64,000 bases of DNA from positions 20,837,001 through 20,901,000 of the forward strand of contig NC_090283.1 in NCBI RefSeq assembly GCF_037392515.1, read 5' to 3'. Shown here in pieces: positions 44,802 to 57,060 of the stretch (positions within the stretch are counted from its first letter, which is position 1; each line of letters starts with the position of its first letter). Below the pieces are notes generated by a model. The model saw only the letters and a program-made list of their open reading frames with translations, was not told the DNA's origin and ran no database searches. The position numbers were made by a program, and so were the translations under genes. Source of the stretch: Haliotis asinina. Taxonomy: Eukaryota; Mollusca; Gastropoda; Lepetellida; Haliotidae.

Positions 44802-46799
44802 TTTACTCCCACAATGTTGTACAGTGGAATTGCAGAGGACTAAGGCATAATTATAATGAGTTACAGTTATTGGTCCAGGATTGTACGCCGCCAGCAGTCT
44901 GTCTGCAGGAGGCTTATTTAAAGCAGACAGATCTTTTTGAGCTACGTCATTTCAATGCTTATAATTGTTTCTCACCTCCGGGTGACAGGGCCACTGGAGG
45001 ATCTTCAATCCTAGTCAAACAGAATGTTATCCATAGCCCCATTACACTCACTACTAATCTTCAAGCAGTTGCCGTCCGCCTCACTTTACATGTTACTCTT
45101 ACATTATGTTCTTTGTATGTCTCACCGTCTACAGCTCTTCAGAAGGCCGACCTTCAAACCTTATACGATCAACTTCCCAAAACGTGTATTATTATGGGAT
45201 ATTTGAATGGCCATAACCCACTCTGGGGTGGTACAACTACGAATACTTCAGGTAAACTATTAGAGGAGTTCTGTTCAGATAACGATTTATGCTTATATAA
45301 TGACGGTTCTAACACATATTTACACCCTGGGACAGGGACCTATTCTGCTCTCGACTTGTCACTCACAAATTCAGAACTACTAAATGAACTTGAATGGTCA
45401 GTCCACGATGATCTCTGTGGAAGTGACCATTTTCCTACTATACTAAATTCTGTAACTCCATCTAATATTCCTCCATCATCAAGGCGAAATTTTAAAAAGG
45501 CTAACTGGGCTTTATATGAAACACTGTGTGCTGAAAAACTTAAACCAGAATGGTTTATTGACGTTCCTGATGCTATTAAATGCTTTTCTTATGAATTGAA
45601 CTCTATAGCTGATGAGTGTATACCAAAGTCCTCTGCAGTTCCATATATTCGAAAACCATGGTTCAACGATGAATGCAAACAAGCTAGGAAGGCAAGGAAA
45701 AAAGAAGAACATTATTTCCTTCGCCATCCTATGGTGCATAATTTAAATAAATTTAAAATTTTAAATGCTAAAGCGAGGCGTACTTTTAAACAGAACAAAC
45801 GCCAATCTTGGCAAAATTATGTATCTAAAATAAATTATCGGACACCCATGTCCAAGGTATGGAACATGGTCCAAAAAATCAAAGGTAAAGGTACTAAATA
45901 TGGTGTCCATCCTCTTAGACATGGAGATCAGTTACTTACGGATAAATCGGATATCGCAAATAAACTGGGCAAAACCCTTGCTAAACATTCTTCCTCTTCT
46001 AATTATTTACCTAAATTCCAGCATTATCAACAACAACAAGAAAAGAAAACTATTAATTTCAACTCAGATAATGGGGAAGATTATAATGAAACTTTTTCTG
46101 TTCATGAGCTCCATACTGCTCTTGATCAAGCTCATGATACAGCTACAGGAGCTGATAACATACATTATCAACTCCTGAAGCACTTACCAGAATCCTGTCT
46201 GGAAACTCTCCTAAATATTTTTGATGATATTTGGACATCGGGTAACTTTCCTCCTTCATGGCGTGATGCCATAGTAGTACCAATACCTAAACCTGGACGT
46301 GATCATACCGATCCATCCAATTATCGTCCGATTTCATTAACAAGCTGTGTTTGCAAGACCATGGAACGCATGATAAATAATCGACTAATTTGGTACTTGG
46401 AAACAAATAACCTTATAACTGACATACAGTGTGGTTTCCGGAAAAACAGAAGTACTGTCGATCACTTGGTGCGTTTAGAATCATTTGTTTAAAACGCACT
46501 AATTAATAAACAACATGCTGTGTCTATCTTTTTTGATCTCGAAAAAGCATATGACACAACCTGGAAATATGGTATTTTAAGAGATTTACATGACTTTGGC
46601 TTGCGAGGTCGTTTACCTCAATTCATAGCCAACTTTTTAAATGATAGACAGTTTCAAGTTCGAGTGGGTTCTACCCTGTCTGATCATTACAATCAGGATC
46701 AGGGTGTTCCACAAGGCAGTAGTTTGTCTGTTACACTTTTAAACGATTCAATTGAAGGATCGTTATTTGTGGATGATTTTAATATTTCTTGTCGTGGTA

Positions 46800-47195
46800 A
46801 AAACATCCATTCAACGGCAACTGCAGTTGTGTTTAAACAAGATTAATAAACGGTGTCTTGAAAATGGCTTTAAATTCTCTAAATCAAAAACTAACTGCAT
46901 ACATTTGTATCGTAAATACAAATCACATGAAGACCCTGAACTGTCTCTAGATGGCACTCCCATTAAAGTTGTGAAGAAAGCCAAGTTCTTGTCTAGGGAA
47001 AAACATTCATACTTTTGAACGGCAACTGCAGTTGTGTTTAAACAAAATAAATAAATGGTGTCTTGAAAACGGCTTTACATTTTCTAAATCGAAAACTAAT
47101 TTTATACATTTTTGCAGAAAATATAAGCCACATAAAGACCCTGAACTATCTCTAGATGGCACTCCCATCAAAGTTGTAAAGGAGGCCAAGTTCTT
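46800..47195. repeat. Direct duplication of ~195 bp inside LINE ORF2 (copy D)
   Basis: CGGCAACTGCAGTTGTGTTT through GGCACTCCCATTAAAGTTGT-like sequence occurs twice (about 46814-46990 and 47021-47190). The two units differ at many bases, so they were diverged when joined, which suggests template switching between different family members rather than simple slippage. Confidence 0.8.
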
Positions 47196-47701
47196 GGGCC
47201 TAATCTTTGACTCCCACTTAACATTTCTGCCTCATATTAAGTCCCTTAAAACTAAATGCCTGAAGGCTCTTGACTTGTTGAAAGTTGTTTCCAACTCAAA
47301 GTGGGGAGGGGATCAAGCAACCCTCTTACATCTATATCGATCAGTCGTGCGTTCGAAACTCGATTATGGCTCCATCGTATATGGTGGAGCCTGCAAAAGC
47401 AACCTTAAACTTCTTGACTCTGTCCACCATCAAGGCTTAAGACTTTGTCTTGGGTCTTTCAGAACTTCACCTATTGATAGTCTCTACATTGAGGCCGATG
47501 AACCATCTCTTACTCAACGTCGTATAAAATTGTCTTTACAATACATTACTAAATTACATTCTAATGAATCTAACCCTGCCTATAACTGTGTGTTCAATCC
47601 GCTTTATGTGGATTTGTGTAACAAAAAGGCTTCTCTTGTACCACCTCTAGGGCACAGAATTAAACCATTTATTTCTTCAGCTGGTATAGAGCTGGAAAGT
47701 A

Positions 47702-47729
47702 TACATATGGAAATTAATTAAGCAACACC
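47702..47729. repeat. Left terminal inverted repeat of the Tc1-like element
   Basis: TACATATGG then the shared core. It differs from the right repeat at two or three positions. Confidence 0.9.
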
Positions 47730-47969
47730 AAATTCAAAGACACATAAAAACTTAACAAAGTTTAACGAAGTAATTTTGATGATTGATTATTCAATTTTGA
47801 TGTATTGACATACAGCATGAGCTTTTCATGGGTTGATATGACGCGCGTGAAGCTTGCACAGCGCACGTGCATTGCTTTAACCTCAACTTTCGAAAAATGC
47901 ACTTTTTCCCTGGGGTGTTTACAAGCGCAGGTTGTCGATTGCATTCGGTTTTTCATTCATTTCAATGTC

Positions 47970-48995
47970 ATGGCACGTAGGAAATTATCAGAGGCCACTC
48001 GTTGGCAAATAATCGGCATGAGGAATGCTGGTATGTCTCTAAGACAAATCGGGACTCAAATCGGACGACATCATTCCATAATTTCAAAACTTTTGAAAAA
48101 ATACCGGGCCACTAATGAAGTTAAAGACCTGCCTAGACCAGGAAGACCCAGGAAGACCACAGTCCGGGAGGACAGAGCTTTACTGAGACTTGTACGGCGC
48201 AGGTCCTTCGACTCGAGCTCTCGGTTGAGACAGGAGTGGCTTCCAGGGAGACCCATCTCGAACAGGACTGTTCGGAATCGTCTGAAAGCTGCAGAATACC
48301 GGGCAAGGAGGCCAATCAAGCGACCCAGACTGTCTCCAGCCCATAAGGCAGCCCGACTGGCCTGGTGTAATGACCGTTTGCACTGGAACATTGCCTCTTG
48401 GAGGAAGGTCCATTTCTCAGATGAGAGCCGGTTCTTGCTGCACATGGTGGACGGTCGTACTCGGGTCTGGAGGCAGAGGAACACAGCAATGGCTCCACGG
48501 AACATCCAGGAGACTGTGGCCTTTGGGGGAGGTTCCGTTATGGTATGGGGGTGCATTTCCATGAACTGCAAGTTGGATATCATTACCATCCGTGGCAACC
48601 TTAACGGTGTTCGTTACCAACAGGAGGTTCTTGACAGGGCTGTGGTACCTCATTTTGAGAACCATCCTCTGGCAACGAGACCCATATTTATGGACGACAA
48701 TGCTAGACCTCACAGGGCGCATGCTGTAAATGATTTTTTGCGGCAAAATGCAATTGACAGAATTCCATGGCCTGCCATGAGCCCTGACCTCAACCCCATT
48801 GAACATTTGTGGGACTTTATTGGCCGTCGTGTGAGGCAGAGAGACCCACCAGTCCATAATCTCAACGAATTGACGGCTGCCCTGCATGAGGAGTGGAACA
48901 GGATCCCCCAGAATCAGATCCGGAGACTCATCCAAGGAATGAGGAGGCGTCTGGAATCGGTGGTGCGTGCGCAGGGAGGACACACTAGATATTGA
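47970..48995 (+). CDS. Tc1-like transposase, DD34E, apparently intact
   Basis: 341 residues, the usual Tc1 length, starting at the ATG at 47970 (MARRKLSEAT). The frame is open for 55 codons further upstream, but family length favours this start. Residues 1-50 form a helix-turn-helix (NAGMSLRQIGTQIGRHHSII). A GRPRK motif near 58-62 is the usual linker, and a second HTH lies at about 65-115. The catalytic triad is D151 (HFSDES), D243 (MDDNARPH) and E278 (NPIEHLW), with exactly 34 residues between the last two. The Gly-rich box FGGGSVMVWG is present at 185-194. The enzyme excises the element and reinserts it at TA. No frameshift or stop is seen. Confidence 0.95.
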   Translation: MARRKLSEATRWQIIGMRNAGMSLRQIGTQIGRHHSIISKLLKKYRATNEVKDLPRPGRPRKTTVREDRALLRLVRRRSFDSSSRLRQEWLPGRPISNRTVRNRLKAAEYRARRPIKRPRLSPAHKAARLAWCNDRLHWNIASWRKVHFSDESRFLLHMVDGRTRVWRQRNTAMAPRNIQETVAFGGGSVMVWGCISMNCKLDIITIRGNLNGVRYQQEVLDRAVVPHFENHPLATRPIFMDDNARPHRAHAVNDFLRQNAIDRIPWPAMSPDLNPIEHLWDFIGRRVRQRDPPVHNLNELTAALHEEWNRIPQNQIRRLIQGMRRRLESVVRAQGGHTRY

Positions 48996-49289
48996 TGAAA
49001 GTCGGTGTGCAGACTCTCAGATGACTGTTCTTTCTTTCCATGTGACATTTGTGTTAATACACCTGACAACAACGTCTGTGGATGAATAGTAAATTGTGTC
49101 CATTTTTTCATGAATTTAAGACAGTTTTAAGAATTTGGATTTCGTTGCAATAAAGCAAAGTCTTGATACTTTTTCCCTTTAAGTTGTTTGTCAGAGATCG
49201 TCTGTTGAATAAAAAAGTGTCAAACTATATCAACCCGGCATATTTTGATTGTCAGAACACTTCAAAGTTGCTCCAATAGAAAAAATTGG

Positions 49290-49317
49290 GGTGTTGCTTG
49301 ATTAATTTCCAGGTGTA
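49290..49317. repeat. Right terminal inverted repeat of the Tc1-like element
   Basis: Reverse complement of 47702-47729 with few mismatches, followed by TA at 49318-49319. Confidence 0.9.
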
Positions 49318-50818
49318 TATATCACCTTCCCGTCTCCTTTCTTCTCCTCCTTGGCAATTGGTTAGGCCACAAGTTGACCTAACATTAACATCATTTAAAA
49401 AATCAGAAACAAATGATTTACAATATAAACAAGAATATCATCAACTGAAACATACATATAGCAATTACAAACCCTTATTTACAGATGGATCCAAGGACGG
49501 TGGTGCAGTAGCTAGTGCCACTGTCACTGGAACCAGAACAATATCTTCTAGAATTCCAGATAACAGCTCTATTTTTACTGCAGAAGCAAACGCCATATTA
49601 ACAGCTCTTAAATATATTCAAAGACACCCTAAACATAAACAGTATATAATCTATTCCGACTCTCTTTCTTGCCTTCAGGCGATTAAAAATATTTCTTGTA
49701 AACATCCACTTTTAATTGATATTATTGAATTGTATAATAATCTTGCTACTGGCCAATACGACATCGTATTCTGTTGGTTACCCAGTCACATAGGCATTTC
49801 CGGTAACACATTGGCTGATCTTGCTGCTAAGGCAGCACTCAACAAATCTGTGACACCACTTCTTATTCCATACAGTGATTACAAAGCTAGCATTAGAACT
49901 TACATCCGTGATCTGATGCAGAAGAAGTGGGACACCCTAGTATGTATAAATAAATTACACGAAATAAAACCGTATATTGGTTACACCTACTTGGGTTGTC
50001 AGTCCAGATTTGAAGAGGTTATTTTAAGACGATGTCGTATTGGCCATACTAGATATACTCATTCATATCTTTTAAAAGGTGAGGATCCTCCATTTTCTAT
50101 CCCTTGTGATGAGAGAGTCACGGTCAAGCATATTCTGCTTGACTGTGTCGAATTCTCCATCACAAGGGATAAATATTTCAATGTGAAAACAGTAAAGGAT
50201 CTTTTTACAAACATTAATTCTCATTTAATTATAGGTTTTTTAAAAGAAATTAATTTTTTGGTTGAATTTTTAATAACATGTTCTATAAATAGATGTATTT
50301 TAATTATTGGTTGTTTAGATTTGTAACTAGAAATGTTAGTGGTTGTACCCTCAAAGGGGGTTGAAGTATTGTAAAATTATTGTCCTTCTGAGAGGGTATG
50401 TAAGTCCACAAACAGTGAAAGTAAATTCTAAATTTCCAGGTTTTTAATTGTAGAATAAGTGTCTTATTATTGTATGGCTAGATTTCACAAATTGCTGACG
50501 GCTGAGGGAATGATGTAAATCCAGCTATGGTCCATGCAGGTAGCAAAAGTACTGTAAATCCCCATGGTCCCTAGTATGGTGATCTACCTTCAGTTGTTAG
50601 CAATCTATAGCCCATTTTTACATTGTATTGTCCTCTGTAGATAAATTGTTTTAGGTATAGTTACTAGTTTTATATTCTACTCTGTGATATCCTAGTTGTT
50701 TTACTGTCCTTCGCTGACAGATTTTATAATAGACATACATTTCATTTTAGTATTAAATGGTCTCGTCACGATATGGCTGAGATATTGCCGATGTGACATT
50801 AAATATTAACTCACTCAC

Positions 50819-50831
50819 TCCACCACGCACA
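50819..50831. repeat. Target-site duplication, 3' side of LINE copy D
   Basis: TCCACCACGCACA directly after the ACTC tail. Confidence 0.95.
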
Positions 50832-51102
50832 CTGACAATAAAGTCTCAGATGAAGAGTTTCATTTGATCCTCTGTGAACTCTCAAAATATAAAACAATGA
50901 AACAAGAGATTCGATCCAAGTCTCGCAAAAGCACTGCCATCAGCGAAGACGATAAAAAAAGTACATAGAACAAGGGATACAACAGGCCCAGCGATCCTTC
51001 ATTACGAAAACCAAAGAAATCATTAGAGATACACGTTAAACTGTTTTGCCAAGATCAACATATGTTGATGTGTAATATCTCACTTCAAAAGTTCGCTTCA
51101 GC

Positions 51103-51150
51103 CTGGGGCAAAAATTAATAACGTTCGATCTGTCATTAATTTTTCCCCCA
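51103..51150. other. Strong hairpin downstream of unknown-function copy 3
   Basis: AAAAATTAAT and ATTAATTTTT flank an 18-base loop, extended by GGGG and CCCC after one mismatch. It could be a MITE remnant or a transcript-end structure. Not seen at the other two copies. Confidence 0.4.
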
Positions 51151-51582
51151 TTTTTCTATTGAGTATAATCAGTGCAAGAGTGAAAATGTATGAAACACGC
51201 TTTCCAGCGATAGTGAGCCAGGACCCCTACTCTGTATACTACTACTTATATCTTTCATCATTCAATAAGGAAAAGAACATAAATCAATATCTTGAGAGGG
51301 ATGTACTGACTATAACAGCCTCGTTAGTGCAGCATGAAGGCATAAAAATGGGATAAGGTATAGTATTAGGAGAAAATATTTTACCTACCTAAAATGAGTT
51401 ATTCTGGTATCAAATATCAAACATACAAAGCAGTCTCTAGGTTAGAAAACCTGCACATAAAACGAATTTGCAGGATTTAGATATAAACTGCATCAAAATA
51501 GTCCTCTCCTCTACTCGCTTAACTGATTCTTTCCATTACCAACTCGAAGTCAATTTGAAAAAAATACAGATATGACTTGAAA

Positions 51583-51790
51583 TTTAAATTGAAATTATTG
51601 AATTATATTACGATCTTGCTACTTGCCAATGCCACATCCTCTTCTGTTGGTTATCCAAAGCCAACAATAGATCTTATACCCGTGACCTGATGCAAAAAAG
51701 TGGGACACCCAAGCAGGTATCAATAAATTACATGCAATATAACCCTATATTGGATGCGCATATTTGGGTTGTCAGTCCAAATTTGAAGTG
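51583..51790 (+). mobile_element. LINE RNase H fragment
   Basis: Matches ORF2 around the C-terminal part of RNase H (AAATTGAAATTATTGAAT, GGGACACCCAAGCAGGTA, GGGTTGTCAGTCCA), with a deletion near 51655. Diverged and short. Confidence 0.8.
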
Positions 51791-52689
51791 CTCCCCATGC
51801 GACACACATTTACCATTTGACATTTACTATGAACTAAATGAATAAAGCTGAAATAAAATGGAAACTTGCAGAGTTTCTTTTATGGTACGTATTTTCATTT
51901 CATTGTATTGACTGAGTAATTATACTCACCGTTTGTGCCGTTCAGTTTTGATATGCCAAAACAGAACACTACATAGGCGAGCACATTAACATACATCTTA
52001 TAGACAAGAACCCCTGTGGCAATCTGTTTAGCTCAAAGTGAACAAGGAAATGTGAGGCTAAGGACATAGGAAACATAATCCTTGTGGTTGGCTAATATAG
52101 ATCTATGACCCTAAAGTCAGAATATTGCTTTTACAAAAAAAAAACAAATGAATATTTAACATTAGTACTACAGTTGAACTCTGTTCCGTTCCTGAGGCTG
52201 AGCACTGGGAAAGCAGAGAGTCGAAATACTCTATATCACCACTATGTACACAAAAGACATCACAGCTTTTAAAGTCAATTGAGTATTTCGTTGTTGTTTT
52301 TTTCTCGTGTATACTTGACACAACACCATGTAAACGTCGAAGGTCCATTAAAAGGCCTATTGCATGCAATATTAACATGCTCGCTTCTGTGGATTCAACG
52401 ATGCCCATCAAAGCCTGTTTTGAGTGCTGAGTCAGTAACATGTTTTCCTCGAAGACTTCAGATTGGGCTGTTCTCGTCGCATGTGATAGGTATTGTTAGA
52501 GTTTCGTATCTTGATGAGAATTTGACAATCAAACACATCAAACTGTGAAAAGCACTCGCAAATTGAAAACTTCTCTCACGTACCAGGGGAGATATGATCA
52601 ATGACTTCAGTTGAGTAGAGCTGTAAAACTTCACCGCCAATTACCTAAGACAAAATTGCTAACATGTATCAAGACACACCAAAAAATTA
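51791..52689. other. No gene recognised
   Basis: AT-rich. Open frames on both strands near 52.1-52.55 kb lack motifs. Confidence 0.5.
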
Positions 52690-52800
52690 AAATATATTTG
52701 GGAACTTATCTACCCTCTCAGGAGGATACTAACTTAACAGTACTTTAAACCCCACCCACCTACCACACCCTTCGAGGATGCAGCGGCCAACAATCTTAGT
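52690..52800 (-). mobile_element. LINE 3' UTR scrap
   Basis: Matches the segment near the start of the 3' UTR (ACCCTCTCAGGAGGA, then an ACTT..A.CCCC stretch and GAGGATGCAGCGGCCA), diverged. Confidence 0.6.
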
Positions 52801-53519
52801 TACTACTGTTACGAGTGTGTATTTTCTTTATATTTTCGGTATTAATTAAGTAATAATTATTATTCTGTCACAACATTTAGTGTTTTGAATATTAAATATG
52901 ATGGGTCACATTTCGTTTTAATAGCTGGTCAACACTTTTGGGATTCTGGATTTTCGAAATTTATCTGTTCCTTGTTTTCTATGTGTTTACTTACGGGAGA
53001 CTTATTCGAGGGCATTCTTCGGTGTTGACGATAGTCGTGTGTGCCCGAACTTTCGGGAAATCACTTAGAATATATGAAAAGGCTGGTTGCCGTGTGGAGG
53101 GGGACACTCATTCATATTTGCTGGAGTTACATCACTGCCACACTTGATCATCAAAACCTGTCAACGCCTGAATCTACATTATTTGCTGTCGCACCGATCT
53201 CTCTGTTCAGATTTTGCCATAGCTGTTCTCTCTCATACCAAGACTTTGGTGAGTTTGCTGCTATATATATCTTGTGACCCACTGACTTAGATTTTGTCTC
53301 ACTTGTATTGAATTTGTAATCAGTAATGTGAAATTGACTTGTGACTTTGTATACCTTGCTCTCGTTGCATAATAATAATAATATTAATACAGAATTTGAA
53401 CGTTTATGACTTGTCTTTGTTCTGTTTTTCTGGTTCACAGGGCATTTCGTACGTTGTTGTCATGGTATATTCTTAACCGTAACACTACTTCAAACTTACG
53501 TATTTACAAAATATTTAAA
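52801..53519. other. No gene recognised; possible unassigned repeat
   Basis: The part at 53220-53330 resembles 58940-59040 loosely (CCAAGACTTT..., GTGA.CCA.T.ACTTAGATTT), hinting at an unassigned repeat. Confidence 0.4.
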
Positions 53520-54290
53520 AATTTTAAAAATCTAATTCTTTAACAAAAGCAATAATGAAAAATTATATTAGTAAGAAAATCCTTCATCATTCGTGATTTG
53601 AAATAGGTGTCCCTTTGAAATATTCCACACACTCCAGCAGTACATGCTTGACTGCTTCATGAGAATCCCTTGTGTGGCCAGTACTTCATCACATGATGAC
53701 CTCTTGAAATTTGGTGTAGCTAATATGGGGTTTTATTGCATGTAATTTATCGATACCTGCTTGGGTGTGCCACTTCTTTTGCATCAGATCATGGATGTCA
53801 CAGATTTGTTGAGTGCTGCCTTGGCAGCGAGATCGGCCATTGTGTACCCAGAAATGCTAAATTGGCTGGATAACCAACAAGAAACGATGTCGCATTGGCC
53901 AGTAGCAAGATCATTATACAATTCAATAATTTCAATTAAAAGTGGATGAATGCAAGACAGATTAAACCGCCTGAAGGCACGAAAAAGAATTGTAAAAGAT
54001 TATGCAGAGAAAGCTTTCAAAACTGACATCTGTCCAATAAGGCAAGTTGTCAAAACCGGCACAAAATCTCAGTCCCTTACATGGCATGTACTGTTATCAT
54101 CAGCTCTACAATCCAGCATGTTGTCTAAACCGGATTTGTTCTTCATTCCCCATGAGTGCCGGTTTAGACAGTTTCCACTATATATTCTTTATGTTTTTAA
54201 TATACCTTAAGGCGTTAATATAGCGTTTGCTTCTGCTGTAAATATAGACTTGTTACCAGGTATTCTAGGAGAATACCGTATTGTAAAGAC
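53520..54290 (-). mobile_element. Diverged LINE ORF2 C-terminus, interrupted by a small MITE
   Basis: Minus-strand matches to RNase H and the C-terminal region (compare 1430-2160 minus): CAGATTTGTTGAGTGCTGCC, GCGAGATCGGCCATTGTGT and TTTGCTTCTGCTGTAAATAT are clear. About 190 bp of unrelated DNA interrupts it at 53987-54178. Confidence 0.8.
54044..54178. mobile_element. Small MITE-like insertion with ~16-bp inverted ends
   Basis: TTGTCAAAACCGGCAC at the left and the reverse complement of CTGTCTAAACCGGCAC at the right. An additional internal GTCTAAACCGG can also pair with the right end. It lies inside a LINE fragment. Length is ~135 bp, non-coding. The superfamily is not determined. Confidence 0.5.
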
Positions 54291-54526
54291 GTTAGAAATG
54301 CTTCAGTTGTGGCGCGACCTCTGTTAGTCTCGGGAGCGTTCGTTTGTTTGTCGCATCACATCAGGTTGGATGTGCTCCTTGGTGCCATCCGTCAGCTGTT
54401 GGTCCTGAGACATTTTCGCCGTGATTACAAATTTGAGGCTTCCAGATCGTTCAGTTCCTTGTCGCCTTTGTTGGCTATCGTTGGTTTGTTGGTATAAATG
54501 TCCATGGGTTGATTGACGGGCATTCG

Positions 54527-54778
54527 TCAACCTCTCATCAGCATGAACTGTGGTTTGATGGTTTTGTGTTCCTCCGGCAGTGCGATCCAGCTTTCCTCAG
54601 ACCAGAGTTTAGGTTCTTTGACTAAGGGAGGCTGGACGTCTTGTATGTTGAGTAGTCTCAAAAGCTGGGTTTTCTTTAATTGAGAGTAACCAACCACTCC
54701 ACGGTCTTTTGCCATTGTTTTCAATTTTTGAACAGTTAAACGCATTGTCTCTATATCAGCGTGTGAATTTTTTTTCAA
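54527..54778 (-). pseudogene. SAP/Rho-N-like small protein, Polinton/adintovirus-type (copy 1)
   Basis: An 83-codon minus-strand frame from ATG 54778. It contains VQKLKTMAKDRGVVGYSQLK followed by LLRLL, the helix-extended-helix pattern of SAP/Rho N-terminal nucleic-acid-binding motifs that occur in genes of Polinton/adintovirus-like elements. The remainder is acidic with a Trp-rich patch. A stop at 54527 may be premature, since open sequence resumes in another frame to the left. A partial second copy lies at 59243-59365 on the plus strand. Family placement is from remembered similarity and is not certain. Confidence 0.45.
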
Positions 54779-54931
54779 AAATAAATAAATATATCTCTAA
54801 TTTCTGTGTTAAAATTTTTAAATTGTTATTCGAGGAAGTCAGTGATGTTTGTTGAGACAATCTTGTTTAGTCGGGTACATGAGATGACTTTGGACCACGT
54901 CTGTTCCATAGCCTTGGCATCGACGGTAATA

Positions 54932-56054
<1,123 letters not shown>

Positions 56055-56297
56055 TCATTTCAACAAGCTGATTTTTATGCATTCTTGTGTGCTTGGAATA
56101 TTGTCGTTTTCCCGTAAGCATTCCTCAAACGAATCCCTGTTTTGCAGTGAAACAGAGCGACCTATCACGTGTGCTCCTGCTCTCTCCATGTACCTCACGT
56201 GCAAGGGAACGATGACGTGGTCAAACGCGTCCCAATAGTAATCTTCCAACATATTCAGCACGAAAGACAATTTGCCAAACCCTCTCTGATCGCACAA
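56055..56297 (-). other. 80-codon ORF, possible part of the same viral-type relic
   Basis: The minus-strand frame contains FGKLSFVLNMLEDYYWDAF and a Cys/Glu-rich end. Its position and strand continue those of the capsid relic at 56.6-57.06 kb. No domain recognised. Confidence 0.3.
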
Positions 56298-56589
56298 ACG
56301 ATGGTGCAGTGCAGATCATGAGGTAAATCAATATCAAAAGTTCCATTCAAAACATTTTAACTCTCGCACGAATCTTTCATCGTCTATATTAAGCTGTGTC
56401 ATTAGCACGTACAAATATAAATTCAATCTACCTCTATTTGGTGATTTGAATGGTAATCCTTTCACTGTCGTTCGTCGTCCGTGCATTGCATGTGCATCCA
56501 CAGTGCATATTTCGTTTTTAGCTATTGTCCTAGCATCACAGATGCGAGAACAGAGATTCTTGATGATCATGTTGAGTTCCGGTGGGCGC

Positions 56590-57060
56590 TTTGGCACCGG
56601 ATATTTTTTGGGTCTCGTCCCACAGGTCGTAAACTTGAGTGCCTTGCCTGAAATGCTGTTTTGCCATGCCCTCTGGCCATGCCCTCGATGGTCACTTCCA
56701 ACTGGTAATCTCGGGGTTCCAATAGTTTTCACTGACTCTTTGCAACAGTGCAAATCCTTTCAAAATGTCCTTCATTGATCGAGCGGACACGGTCAGATTG
56801 ATATTCCACAACTTTTATTTGTGTCGATCTTCCGATCATGCAGCATGCAATCGTACAAGATGACTAACGTGCCTGAATACTGTTTGTGAAGGTGTTGTGC
56901 CCTTTCGGGATTCGTGTCCTCGTCGAGCTCCAGTAAAATATTATCAATGGCGTAACTGCCACTGCTCCCCATAGCAATAACATTGCTGTAAGCATTAAAC
57001 GTGAGTTCGTATCCCTGTTCATATTCCCCAGTGGGACTTGGCAAAATGGTCCGTGACCCT
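56590..57060 (-). pseudogene. Capsid-type protein relic of a Polinton/adintovirus-like element
   Basis: Minus-strand open sequence at 57044-56793 reads SYAIDNILLELDED and YSGTLVILYDCMLHDRKI. Homology appears to continue in a different frame at about 56805-56600 (SARSMKDILKGF, NYWNPEI) across a stop. These blocks remind me of double-jelly-roll major capsid proteins of Polinton/adintovirus-like elements in invertebrates. The frame is broken by at least one shift and one stop, so no capsid can be made. The assignment is by remembered resemblance only. Confidence 0.45.

Larger units (their letters stand above)
47702..49317 (+). mobile_element. Complete Tc1-like (DD34E) DNA transposon
   Basis: 1616 bp bounded by 28-bp terminal inverted repeats (47702-47729 and 49290-49317; shared core GGAAATTAATYAAGCAACAC) and flanked by TA (47700-47701 and 49318-49319). 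Removing the element and one TA restores the LINE reading frame across the junction, which confirms both borders. It contains a single uninterrupted transposase gene, so the insertion looks young. Confidence 0.93.
44815..50272 (+). pseudogene. LINE ORF2 (copy D), interrupted by the Tc1 element
   Basis: Endonuclease and linker are open from the QWNCRGL block (about 44822) to a TAA at 46490-46492, where the Lys codon AAA of the KNAL block became TAA. RT continues at 46494-46760 (FFDLEKAYD, GVPQGS) with loss of ~36 bp before LNDSIEG, and FVDD at 46769-46780. A duplicated segment then follows. The thumb runs 47032-47699, the Tc1 element intervenes, and RNase H and zinc finger run 49320-50272 (TDGS, AEAN, SDSL, HIGISGN). 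Without the insertion, ELES joins ISPSRLL in frame. Confidence 0.88.
42914..50818 (+). mobile_element. Full-length LINE copy D, carrying a Tc1-like transposon
   Basis: Both ends are fixed by an exact 13-bp duplication. Order: ribozyme and 5' UTR (42914-43527), ORF1 (43528-44801), ORF2 (about 44815-50272, interrupted at 47702-49317), 3' UTR and ACTC tail. Without the Tc1 element it is about 6.3 kb. It retains the FVDD catalytic box but has nonsense, frameshift and duplication damage in ORF2. Confidence 0.92.
42649..51060 (+). pseudogene. Unknown-function gene, copy 3, split by LINE copy D
   Basis: The first part (42658-42913) encodes MDGANTT...SMRLGAAGVGFLATIIAAP, a Gly-rich hydrophobic segment of ~40 residues, then KALKHDKIRILDEAKLNTID. 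LINE D interrupts it at 42914. After the duplicated target site (50819-50831) the same frame continues with NKVSDEEFHLILCELSKYK, MKQEIR and EDDKKST, then a stop. One base out of frame, IEQGIQQAQRSFITKTKEII follows. Without the LINE this would be one protein of roughly 150-170 residues. Function unknown: the helical C-terminus and hydrophobic hairpin suggest a membrane-associated or structural role, which is only a guess. Confidence 0.7.

Noticed and set aside
48071..48983. Antisense ORFs of 175 and 188 codons over the Tc1 transposase
   Set aside because: The GC-rich sense frame with the DD34E triad explains the open antisense frames.
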